From NCBI GenBank assembly GCA_025924775.1, contig JAICHS010000077.1, positions 1 through 9,550 of the forward strand: a stretch of 9,550 nt of DNA, in the 5' to 3' direction. The stretch comes from Rhodanobacteraceae bacterium (GTDB taxonomy: Bacteria > Pseudomonadota > Gammaproteobacteria > Xanthomonadales > Rhodanobacteraceae). Each line of letters begins with the position of its first letter. The stretch's first letter is position 1. Made by a program: the position numbers and the translations under genes. Under the pieces are notes generated by a model. The model worked only from the letters and a program-made list of their open reading frames with translations. It was not told the origin of the DNA and searched no databases. Below are positions 1 to 7,150 of this stretch, one piece after another.

Positions 1-197
1 TCGAACCCAAACACCACCAATTGCAGGTCCACGCCGATCTGCGGTGCCGCCAGGCCCACGCCATCGGCCGCCTGCATGGTCTCGAACATGTCGGCGATCA
101 GCTCGTTCAACGCGGGGGTGCCGTACATCGCCTCCGGTACCGGCGGCGCCACCCGCAGCAGGCGCGGGTCGCCCATTTTCAGGATTTCACGGATCAT
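1..197 (-). CDS. def: Peptide deformylase, N-terminal part (cut by window edge)
   Basis: Peptide deformylase removes the formyl group from the N-terminal methionine of nascent proteins in the cytoplasm, using a bound metal ion. The 65 visible residues begin MIREILKMGDPRLL, a typical start for the family, and contain motif 1, GVGLAAPQIG, at residues 46-55; Gln53 corresponds to the conserved active-site glutamine. The other two motifs (EGCLS and HEXXH) lie beyond the window, so integrity cannot be judged; the family is usually about 170 residues. I chose the ATG at 197-195 over the internal ATG at 176 because MIRxI is the usual family start; upstream there is only a weak GGGTG. The gene starts 19 bp after the glycosyltransferase stop, so the two are probably cotranscribed. 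The identification is firm. Confidence 0.93.
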   Translation of the reverse strand, partial: MIREILKMGDPRLLRVAPPVPEAMYGTPALNELIADMFETMQAADGVGLAAPQIGVDLQLVVFGF

Positions 198-216
198 GTG
201 GACACCCGAAGCAACA

Positions 217-1101
217 TCACTGGCGCCGCCCACGGCGCGCGGCGAGCCATGGCGCGGTCGCAAGAAAATGGCCGACGATGCCGCACGCCACCAGCACCCG
301 CACCAGCGGCCTGCGCGCAGCCGGATCGAATTTCGTGAACCAGCGCCACATGCCGCGGTGCTTATGGTAGCTGACGAACACCGGGCGGTGCGCGCTGGAG
401 CCGCCCTTGGCGTGGCGCACGCGGACGTTGCCGGCCAGCCACACCGTGTAGCCTGCATCGCGCGCGCGGCGGCACAGGTCCAGGTCCTCGCAGTGCAGGA
501 AGTAGCCTTCGTCGAACCCCTGCAACCGCTGGAACGCAGCGCGCGACAGCAGCAGCAACGCGCCCGACACGTTTTCGACTTCGATGGGGGCATCCGGAAT
601 CGGGCCCGGTATCGCCACGCCTTCGTGGCGTGCGTCGACTGCCCCGGTTCGGGCGCGCCCCGTCATTTGATTCAACGAACGCCGCAGCAGTGGATCGCGC
701 CGCCGTGAAGCGGGATCGGGTACGCCATCCGCGGCGCACACCACCGCGCCGACCACGCCCGCGTCGGGATGCGCCCGCAACACCTCCAGCAGCCGTGCCA
801 GCGTGTCCGGCTCCAGCATGCAATCCGGGTTCAGCACCAGCAACGCGTCACCCCGCGCCTGGCGGGCGCCGACGTTTACCGCCGGGCCGAAACCAAAATT
901 GGCGTGGTTGCTGATCACACGCACGCGTTCATCGTTGGCGTACGCGCGTGCGACGGCCTGCGGCACGCCGTCGCGTGAACCATTGTCGACCAGGATCAAT
1001 TCGACCGGCGCATTGGATGCCAACGCGCGCGCCACGCATTCGCGCAACGTGGCGCCGCTGTCGGCGGCAACGATGAGAACGGACGTCAGGGTTGCGGGCA
1101 T
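217..1101 (-). CDS. Family 2 glycosyltransferase (rhamnosyltransferase-like)
   Basis: This 294-residue protein is a GT-A fold, family 2 inverting glycosyltransferase, expected to transfer a sugar from a nucleotide-sugar donor onto a surface glycan or lipid-linked acceptor at the cytoplasmic face of the inner membrane. Visible motifs: DNGS at residues 39-42, a donor-binding NPD at 91-93 in place of a strict DXD, and a GFDEGYFLHCEDLDLC block at 195-210 whose ED (205-206) matches the catalytic acid region of WbbL-like rhamnosyltransferases. A hydrophobic stretch near 266-287 may associate with the membrane. An in-frame TAG lies just upstream, so the ATG at 1101 is the first possible ATG start; no clear Shine-Dalgarno is seen. 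It sits between gspD (68 bp) and def (19 bp). Donor sugar and acceptor cannot be inferred, and no role in secretion is shown. Confidence 0.88.
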   Translation of the reverse strand: MPATLTSVLIVAADSGATLRECVARALASNAPVELILVDNGSRDGVPQAVARAYANDERVRVISNHANFGFGPAVNVGARQARGDALLVLNPDCMLEPDTLARLLEVLRAHPDAGVVGAVVCAADGVPDPASRRRDPLLRRSLNQMTGRARTGAVDARHEGVAIPGPIPDAPIEVENVSGALLLLSRAAFQRLQGFDEGYFLHCEDLDLCRRARDAGYTVWLAGNVRVRHAKGGSSAHRPVFVSYHKHRGMWRWFTKFDPAARRPLVRVLVACGIVGHFLATAPWLAARRGRRQ

Positions 1102-1169
1102 CCACGCAGTCTAGCGGTCATGCACCATCACGCATCCAGCCAATGCGGGATGGACTTTCCGTCCCCACG

Positions 1170-3830
1170 TTATCGCTGCACGACCTGCATGCCACCGATG
1201 TGCAGGCTGTCCACGATCGCGGTACGCAGGCGTTCGGCGGCATCGCGATTCACCACCGGTCCGGCGCGCACCCGCCAGGACGTGCCGGTGGCAGCGTTCG
1301 CGCTGTCGACGTAGCTCGCGTAGCCATACTGCTGCAGCCTGCCGCGCAAGGCCTCGGCGTCGCCCTCGTGGGTAAACGCAGCCACCTGCACCACCCAGGC
1401 CCCGGCAGTGACCGTCGGGGCGTCAGGCGCGGGCAGCGTCTGCGCCGGCACCGTCGCGGAGTCGGCGGGTGCCGGTTCCGGAGCGGACGTGGAGGCACCA
1501 TGCGGCAGGATCGGCTTCAGAGACTCGAAGTTGGTTTCGTATTCATCGGTGACCCGGCGCGCGTCTTCCGGGTTGCGGATGATGCGCGGCGTGATCAGCA
1601 CGATCAGCTCCGAGCGGGTCTTGCTGCGGTCGGTGGTGCCGAACAGGCGCCCCAGCACCGGGATGCGGTTGAGGAACGGCACGCCGTTGTCCTGCACGCT
1701 GTCGGTCTGCTGGATCAGGCCGCCCAGCAGCACGGTCTGCCCGCTCTGCACGGCGACTTCGGTGGAAAGCGAGCGATTGGCGATGGTGTAGTTGCCATTC
1801 TGGTCCCGGGTGGTCGGGTTGCTGACGATCTGCTGGACGTCCATGTACACCAGCCCGCCGGGGCTGACGCGCGGCACCACGTCCAGCAACACGCCGGTGT
1901 CGATGTACTGCACCTGGCCGGCGTTGAAGGCGCCGCTCGGCGATCCGACGCCAACACCCGGCACCAGATAGGTCTGCACGATCGGAATCTTCTGGCCCAC
2001 CTTGAAGGTGGTTTCCTGGTTGTTGAGCACCACCGTGGACGGCGCCGACAGCACCTTGGTGTCGCCGCTCTGTTCCAGCGCCCGCAGCGCAACCTGCAGA
2101 TTGTTGCCCGCAAACGAGTAGAACAACGCGGGCGGGTTGGTGGCATTGGGGTTGTACTGCACGCCGCCCAGGCCCACCGCGCCCTGGTGGCGGCGGAACG
2201 ACTCGTCGGTGTTGGGCGGCGAACCCGGCTGCGTGCCGATCAGGCCACCGAGGTAATACTGCACGCCGAACTGGAAGGCGCCCGTCAGGCTGACTTCCAG
2301 CACCTTGGTTTCGATCTGCACCTGCAGCGGTTTCTCGTCGAGGCGCTGGATCACCGGCAGCAGTTTTTCCCACTGGCCCGGCGTCGCGCGGACCAGCAGC
2401 TGGTTGTTCTCGTTGACGGCCGCGATGCGCACGCCTTCGCTGGTGGTGAACGCCGTGGAACCCTGGCCGGACTGCTGCTGGCGGCGGCTCTGGGTGGCGC
2501 CCGCCACCATGCCAGAACCGACACCGCCGCCACTGCCGTAACCGCCGCTGCCGCTGTCGCCGCCGAAGGCGCTGGAAAGGTCGCCGGAAGTGAAACTGCC
2601 GAAACCCTGCTGCGCGCCCAGCTGCCCCTGGCCGGACTGCTCCAGCGGCGAAAAGCCCGGCGCAACCGCGCCCTGCCCACCCTGCGCATTGCCGTTGCCA
2701 TTGCCGAACAGCTCGTTCAAGTGCTTGGCCAGGTCGGACGCCTTCACGTTGAGCACGTTGTACACATACAGGCCCGACGCGTTGCCCGCGCCATTGTCGA
2801 TGGTGGTCACCAGCTTGCGCACTTCGTCGATGTAGGACGGCTGCGACGTGATCACCACCAGCGAGTTGCTGTGCTTCAGGGGAATCAACCGCACCATGCT
2901 GGACAGGTTGCCCACGCTGGCGTTGTCGGTCGCCCCCGCCGCGCCGCCTGCGGCCTTCGGTCCGATCTCGACCCTGCCGCCGCTGCCCTGCCCGCTGAAG
3001 ATCGACTGCAACTGGCCCACCAGTTCGTCGGCCTGCACGTGCTGCAGCGGGATCACCGACACCGACATGCCGCGCAGCCAATCGACATCAAAGGTGCGCA
3101 CGATGCGCTGGTAGTTGGCCAGCTCATCCGGCGTGCCGCCCATCACCAACAGGTTGCGCGACGGATCGACTAGCAGGAAGGCCTTGGGATCGGCGAACGG
3201 CTTCAGCAGTTTCTGCATCGCGTCGGCCGCCACGTAGTGCAGCGGAAACAGGCGCGCGGCGTAGCCCGCACCGGGCGACACGGCGCCCAGGCCCGGCACC
3301 AGGTTGCCGGGTGCGGCCTGATCGACCGGTACCACCTGGTAGCGTCCCTGCTGCCGGATCAGCGCGTTGCCGGTCCACGACAACAGCATCTGCAAAATCG
3401 GCAGCACCTCTTCCTGCGTCACCGGCTGCGAGGTGGCGAAGGTCACCGTGCCCTTGACATCGGGCGCGATCGAGTAATTGGCGTGCAGCACGTCGCCCAG
3501 GATCGCCTTGACCGCGGCCTGCACCGGCTGGTTGTCGAAATTGAAGGTGATGGTGCCGCCCGCATTGGCGACGCCGCCGGACTTGCCGTGCGCCGCGGCG
3601 GCGTTGACGAACACGCCGGTGCCGTACTGCTGCTGCGAGGCTTCCGCACCCGCGAGTGGCTGGTTCTGCTGACCGGTACCGACGTCCAGCGGCTGTGGCA
3701 CGGGCTTGTGGGTGCCGGCGATCGCCTCACGCTGCAGGCTGTAGTCCGGCCCCGGCCGCACCTGCGGGGTGCACCCGGCCAATACCGCGACGATGCAGAC
3801 CATGCCCAGCGTGGCAAGCTTCTTGTACAC
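1170..3830 (-). CDS. gspD: Type II secretion secretin GspD/XpsD, lipoprotein, with C-terminal SPOR domain
   Basis: Outer-membrane channel of the T2SS, 886 residues. I chose the GTG at 3830: GGAGAG lies 6 nt upstream and the protein then begins with a lipoprotein signal (MYKKL, hydrophobic core, lipobox LAGC, acylated Cys20). A longer TTG start at 3887 would bury that signal. Domains: low-complexity linker to about 92; N0 about 93-170; N1 about 190-252; N2 about 254-346; N3 about 354-496, interrupted by a Gly/Gln/Ser-rich insert at about 375-463; secretin barrel about 501-756, including VPRVSPGG and the terminal GVPFLNRIPVLGRLFG motif; Pro/Ala linker 771-809; SPOR domain 810-886 (WVVQVAAF, RVRAGP). 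XpsD of Xanthomonas is also acylated, so the protein may reach the outer membrane without a pilotin; no S-domain is recognisable. At 886 residues it is longer than usual (about 650-760), because of the N3 insert and the SPOR tail. Confidence 0.95.
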   Translation of the reverse strand: MYKKLATLGMVCIVAVLAGCTPQVRPGPDYSLQREAIAGTHKPVPQPLDVGTGQQNQPLAGAEASQQQYGTGVFVNAAAAHGKSGGVANAGGTITFNFDNQPVQAAVKAILGDVLHANYSIAPDVKGTVTFATSQPVTQEEVLPILQMLLSWTGNALIRQQGRYQVVPVDQAAPGNLVPGLGAVSPGAGYAARLFPLHYVAADAMQKLLKPFADPKAFLLVDPSRNLLVMGGTPDELANYQRIVRTFDVDWLRGMSVSVIPLQHVQADELVGQLQSIFSGQGSGGRVEIGPKAAGGAAGATDNASVGNLSSMVRLIPLKHSNSLVVITSQPSYIDEVRKLVTTIDNGAGNASGLYVYNVLNVKASDLAKHLNELFGNGNGNAQGGQGAVAPGFSPLEQSGQGQLGAQQGFGSFTSGDLSSAFGGDSGSGGYGSGGGVGSGMVAGATQSRRQQQSGQGSTAFTTSEGVRIAAVNENNQLLVRATPGQWEKLLPVIQRLDEKPLQVQIETKVLEVSLTGAFQFGVQYYLGGLIGTQPGSPPNTDESFRRHQGAVGLGGVQYNPNATNPPALFYSFAGNNLQVALRALEQSGDTKVLSAPSTVVLNNQETTFKVGQKIPIVQTYLVPGVGVGSPSGAFNAGQVQYIDTGVLLDVVPRVSPGGLVYMDVQQIVSNPTTRDQNGNYTIANRSLSTEVAVQSGQTVLLGGLIQQTDSVQDNGVPFLNRIPVLGRLFGTTDRSKTRSELIVLITPRIIRNPEDARRVTDEYETNFESLKPILPHGASTSAPEPAPADSATVPAQTLPAPDAPTVTAGAWVVQVAAFTHEGDAEALRGRLQQYGYASYVDSANAATGTSWRVRAGPVVNRDAAERLRTAIVDSLHIGGMQVVQR

Positions 3831-3836
3831 GTGCTG

Positions 3837-3842
3837 CTCTCC
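3837..3842 (-). promoter_or_regulatory. Shine-Dalgarno of gspD
   Basis: GGAGAG lies 6 nt before the GTG at 3830. It decides the start, because the GTG begins exactly at the lipoprotein signal peptide, whereas the upstream TTG at 3887 has no such support. Confidence 0.7.
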
Positions 3843-3883
3843 AGACGATCGGACTGCGTCCGCCGGGTCACGCCGGCCCGCGT

Positions 3884-4588
3884 TCAACCCCCACCATCCT
3901 GTTGTCGCGCGGCCCGCCGCCGCTCCGCCTCGATGCGTGCTTTCAGTTGCCGGGCACGCAGGTTTTCCGACGGCTGCGTGTGCGACGTGGCCATTGGAAC
4001 TTGCCGGACGGAATCGCCCTGCATTTGGCGCGGAACCATAGCAGATGCGCCTGCCTCCGCGCTTGGCACCGGCTGCGTCCCACCCTCCGCGGCGCCGGCA
4101 TTGCCGGCATCCGGCGCGGGCCCCGGAACCAGTTGCAGGGTCAGGCGCGACCCCGAGGCATCCACCACCGCGCTGCGCGGATGCAACTCGACCAGCGCCG
4201 GCCCGCCCGCGGATGCCTGCCCCTCGATGACACGGTAATCCTTGTTGCGGGTCTTGTCGTGCAGGATCGCCAGCTTGAGCCCGGGCAGCATGATCACGCC
4301 GGTAAGCTGCAGGTCGCCGCTGGCCTCATCGTCGGTGCCCGCCACGGCTTCCGGTGTGCGCGTGGGGCTGAACAGCGGGTGCTGCCAGATCGCGGCGTAC
4401 TGGTCCAGCGGCGGCACGCTGGGTGCCGGCGTGGCCGATCCCGATGGCGGCAGCTTCGCGGGTGCCGCCTGGTCGTGCCAGTGTGCACCCTGGCCCACGC
4501 CCAGCCACAGCGCAATCAACGCCAGCAGCAGGATGGCGGCGAGGACACCCAGCGACGGGGTCAGACGACGGCGATCGGCGGCATTCAT
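3884..4588 (-). CDS. gspN: Type II secretion protein N (XpsN, GspC-like)
   Basis: This 234-residue bitopic inner-membrane protein takes the place of GspC, linking the L-M platform to the periplasmic N-domains of the secretin. It has a short basic N-terminus, one membrane helix at about 12-31, a Pro/Ala-rich spacer, and an HR (homology region) domain at about 62-154 that opens with IWQHPLFSPTRTPE and includes LQLTGVIMLPG. A low-complexity stretch (155-205) and a charged, probably helical tail rich in Arg/Lys/Glu (207-230) follow. No PDZ or coiled-coil module of the GspC type is evident. The ATG at 4588 overlaps the gspM stop (ATGA), so translation is probably coupled; gspD follows 53 bp later. 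XpsN of Xanthomonas is reported to bind XpsL-XpsM and XpsD, which fits this position. The name N follows xps usage; the protein is not the GspN of Klebsiella-type operons. Confidence 0.85.
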   Translation of the reverse strand: MNAADRRRLTPSLGVLAAILLLALIALWLGVGQGAHWHDQAAPAKLPPSGSATPAPSVPPLDQYAAIWQHPLFSPTRTPEAVAGTDDEASGDLQLTGVIMLPGLKLAILHDKTRNKDYRVIEGQASAGGPALVELHPRSAVVDASGSRLTLQLVPGPAPDAGNAGAAEGGTQPVPSAEAGASAMVPRQMQGDSVRQVPMATSHTQPSENLRARQLKARIEAERRRAARQQDGGG

Positions 4589-5172
4589 GGCAACGTTCCC
4601 GAGGGCCGCAGGTAACCCGACAGCGACAGCTGCGCCTGCATCCGGCCGGTGGGCGAACGCGCGATGGTCAGGTTGTCGACGAACAGGTAGGGCAGGCCGC
4701 GATCGAAATCGTGCAGCACCGCCGCCAGCGGTTGCATGCCGCAATCCAGCGTGATGCTGACGCTGACGCGGCGGAACGGCTCATTGCCGCTGTCCTGCTC
4801 GATCGGCATCTTGGACGGCATGTTGCAGCCCGCGCCTTCGTGCGCGTGGGCCGCCACCACGTCGGAGGCGCGCTGGATCAAATCGGCCGACGCGGTGCTC
4901 GGGTCGGCGGCCGCGAGGAATGCGTTGACGCTGGCACCGCCGCGTTCCAGCGTGGCCACGCGCCGTTTCAACTCGGGCTGTTCGGCAATGGCCGCCGCGT
5001 ACTTCGCGTGCAGCTGCCTGAGGCCGTGCATCTGGCCGTCCACGCCCAGCAGCGGCGCGACGAACCACCAGTGCAGCAGCAGGAAATACGCGGCCAGCAA
5101 CGCCACCAGCGCCAACGCCACGGCGGCGATGCGCGACTGCAGCGGCGTGACGCGGCGGGTATCAATGCGCAT
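4585..5172 (-). CDS. gspM: Type II secretion inner-membrane protein GspM
   Basis: GspM is a bitopic platform protein that partners GspL; it stabilises GspL and helps couple the ATPase GspE to pseudopilus assembly. The product has 195 residues: a short basic cytoplasmic N-terminus (MRIDTRR), a membrane helix at about 14-36, a probable coiled-coil stretch at about 47-78, and a periplasmic PilO-like ferredoxin fold at about 90-188. Two cysteines, C116 and C143, lie in the periplasmic part and could form a disulfide. The ATG at 5172 lies inside the last codons of gspL, giving an 11-bp overlap, and the stop overlaps the gspN start, so translation is probably coupled on both sides. Sequence conservation in GspM is low, so the call rests on topology, length and operon position as much as on motifs. 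Confidence 0.88.
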   Translation of the reverse strand: MRIDTRRVTPLQSRIAAVALALVALLAAYFLLLHWWFVAPLLGVDGQMHGLRQLHAKYAAAIAEQPELKRRVATLERGGASVNAFLAAADPSTASADLIQRASDVVAAHAHEGAGCNMPSKMPIEQDSGNEPFRRVSVSITLDCGMQPLAAVLHDFDRGLPYLFVDNLTIARSPTGRMQAQLSLSGYLRPSGTLP

Positions 5173-6289
5173 CGGCGGCACCCGTCGGCTTGATGCGCGC
5201 GACCAGTTCGAAACGTTCCTTGCCGGTCGCGGGGTCGGGCTGGATGACGCCCTGCAGCTTCGGTTCGCCCAACACCTTCGAGCCGCCCAGCGTATCCACC
5301 AGCGCCGCCGCGTGATCGGCCTCGCCCTTGATGTCCAGGCCACCGGAATCATCCAGCGTCAGCGCATCCAGCCACGCGCTCGCCGGCATGCGCCGGGTCA
5401 GTTCATCCAGTACCGCAAGCGGCGGCGGGTTTTCGGCCTTGCGCTTGACCAGGAACTGCGACGCCGCCACCGCGGCGGTCAACTGCGCGCGCAAGCGCTC
5501 GGACTGGGTCGCCTGGGCGCGCATGGCATCGACCTGGTCCTGCATCCGCGCCAGCGCCGCGCGTCGATTGCCCAGCCACTGCGCCAGCACCAGGATCGCC
5601 AGCAGCACGCAGGCCCCCGCAAGGATCCAGTTCAACCGGCGTCGCTTGTCCAACCGGTGCGGCCGGCGGCCAGCCGGCAACAGGTCGATACCCGCGAGCG
5701 CGCCGTCGGCGGTTGCCACGTCCACCGAATCGGGCTGCACGCCCAGCGCGGCCAGCCGTTCCAGCAGCGGGTCCAGCTGGGTTCTGGGCGCCGCAAACAG
5801 TTGCAGCAACACCTGGCCCGCGGGCGCGGGCGCGGCGCTGACGCGCACGGCGTAATACAACTGGTCCGGCTTGAAGGGCGTCTGCCGGTCCAGTTCGTAG
5901 CCCACCACCTTGCGCGGATCGGCGGCGGCGGCCAACGGCATGGTCAGCTGCCGTTGCAGCACCGAGGCCGCGTCCACCACCAGCACCAGGCGGCGGTCAT
6001 CCGGGTCGATGCCGGCGCAGGCACTGGCAAAACTTGCGCGCTGCACCTCGGCGGGCAGTTCCAGCGGAATCGTCGCCAGCACGTCGCCCGTGCGTGCGCG
6101 TTTCACCAGCCATGCATCCGGGCCCGCGGACAGCCGCAATACATCCGGGCCGCGCTGCAGCCACGCCCGCAGCCGCGCCGGCAGCAGGGCTGCCAGTTCG
6201 CCGCCCCACCAGCGCAAAAACACCGGCAGTGGCGAGCGCGACCACGCCAGCTTCATGCGTTCCAAGGATTGTGCGCTTGCGCTAGCCAT
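5162..6289 (-). CDS. gspL: Type II secretion platform protein GspL
   Basis: GspL recruits the ATPase GspE through its cytoplasmic domain and pairs with GspM in the inner membrane. The 375 residues (XpsL-like length) show a cytoplasmic actin-like PilM-related domain to about 210, with the typical block GYELDRQTPFKPDQLYY at 130-146; a basic patch DKRRR; a membrane helix at about 220-239; a probable coiled coil at about 241-275; and a periplasmic PilN-like domain to the end. The ATG at 6289 lies 12 bp after the gspK stop but has no clear Shine-Dalgarno. An alternative ATG at 6256 (MKLAWSRSPLP) has TTGGAA just upstream and would give 364 residues; the true start is uncertain between these two. 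The 3' end overlaps gspM. Confidence 0.92.
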   Translation of the reverse strand: MASASAQSLERMKLAWSRSPLPVFLRWWGGELAALLPARLRAWLQRGPDVLRLSAGPDAWLVKRARTGDVLATIPLELPAEVQRASFASACAGIDPDDRRLVLVVDAASVLQRQLTMPLAAAADPRKVVGYELDRQTPFKPDQLYYAVRVSAAPAPAGQVLLQLFAAPRTQLDPLLERLAALGVQPDSVDVATADGALAGIDLLPAGRRPHRLDKRRRLNWILAGACVLLAILVLAQWLGNRRAALARMQDQVDAMRAQATQSERLRAQLTAAVAASQFLVKRKAENPPPLAVLDELTRRMPASAWLDALTLDDSGGLDIKGEADHAAALVDTLGGSKVLGEPKLQGVIQPDPATGKERFELVARIKPTGAADAH

Positions 6290-6301
6290 GGCGGGACCGG
6301 A

Positions 6302-7150
6302 TCAGGGCGCGGCACCGGAAACGGCGCGCCAGTCCAGCACTTTGTACGGGCGCGCCTGGGCTCCCGTCAACGCCAGCCGCAGCGTGACGTCCAGGTCCGC
6401 CCGGTTGCCGTCGGGCATTTCCGCGACGCTGAACACGCGTTCGACCACGCCGCCGTAGCCCGCCACCAGCGGCCCGTTGGCCACCGCCCCGAACGCCTGG
6501 CCATTGCCGGCGCCACGTTGCGCGGCGCGCGCGCGCCGCGCCCGCACCAGCGCCGCCGCCTGTGCCGTACCGACGCCACGCAACGCGGCCCGCACCTGCG
6601 GGCCGGCATACGACGCGTCGGGGAAATTGCGGCCGGAATACACCGTCACCGCGCCCGCCACGCGCGTAAACAACGCCATGTCCATGCCCGGCAGCCGCAC
6701 CAACTGGTCGACGGCGCGAAACGGCCGGCCCGGCCCATTGGACGTGCCACCGCGCGAGCCGACGACGGCTGCGGCCAACTGGCCGGCGCGTGCAGCATCG
6801 GCGCCCGCGGCCTGGAACACGCCCCGCAACAATTCGACGGGCGCCGCGTTCAGGTCCACCAGGCCGCTGACGTCCACCACTGCAATCGTGATCCGGGCAC
6901 CATCGAAGTCGAAGCTGTAGGGCCGGCCATCCGGCACCCACTGTTGCTGCAAGCCCGGCGCACGCAGGCCCGCGACGGCATGCGCCAGGCCGGCTTCGGC
7001 TGCCAGTTCGGCGCGCGCATGTTCGGCACCGTAGAGCGCGGCCTGGCTGTGGCTGCGCGAAGCCGCCGCGACGCCCGCCAGCAACCCCGCCAGCAGCACC
7101 GTCGTCCACAGCACCAGCAGCAACGCGGTGCCGCGTTCGCGCCGCTTCAT
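6302..7150 (-). CDS. gspK: Type II secretion minor pseudopilin GspK
   Basis: GspK forms the tip of the pseudopilus together with GspI and GspJ, and triggers assembly. The 282-residue product has a short class III leader, MKRRERG, with cleavage expected between Gly7 and Thr8, followed by a hydrophobic helix. Position 5 of the mature protein is Leu rather than Glu, which is the hallmark of GspK and fits its place at the tip. The motif SGLVDLNAAPVELLR (95-109) begins the large helical SAM-like (T2SSK) domain, and VRLPGM and RGVGTAQ are typical helix-hairpin elements within it. The ATG at 7150 overlaps the gspJ stop (ATGA). Its leader has normal length, unlike those of gspH, gspI and gspJ. Many Arg codons around 200-212 make a basic surface loop. 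Confidence 0.94.
   Translation of the reverse strand: MKRRERGTALLLVLWTTVLLAGLLAGVAAASRSHSQAALYGAEHARAELAAEAGLAHAVAGLRAPGLQQQWVPDGRPYSFDFDGARITIAVVDVSGLVDLNAAPVELLRGVFQAAGADAARAGQLAAAVVGSRGGTSNGPGRPFRAVDQLVRLPGMDMALFTRVAGAVTVYSGRNFPDASYAGPQVRAALRGVGTAQAAALVRARRARAAQRGAGNGQAFGAVANGPLVAGYGGVVERVFSVAEMPDGNRADLDVTLRLALTGAQARPYKVLDWRAVSGAAP

Noticed and set aside
1102..1169. Search for a terminator or promoter between gspD and the glycosyltransferase
   Set aside because: Only an imperfect ATGC...GCAT palindrome is present, with no GC-rich stem followed by T residues and no convincing -35/-10 pair.
1092..3173. Long plus-strand open frame of 693 codons opposite gspD
   Set aside because: It is antisense to clear secretin domains, is rich in His/Arg/Gln in low-complexity runs, and has no recognisable domain. 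Such frames are expected opposite high-GC genes.
3862..3877. Small palindrome GCCGG-GTCACG-CCGGC between gspN and gspD
   Set aside because: A 5-bp stem in high-GC DNA is common by chance and has no U-run; not enough to call a terminator or operator.
3828..3887. TTG start at 3887 giving a 905-residue GspD
   Set aside because: It would place 19 residues before the lipoprotein signal and lacks a ribosome site, whereas the GTG at 3830 has GGAGAG at good spacing.
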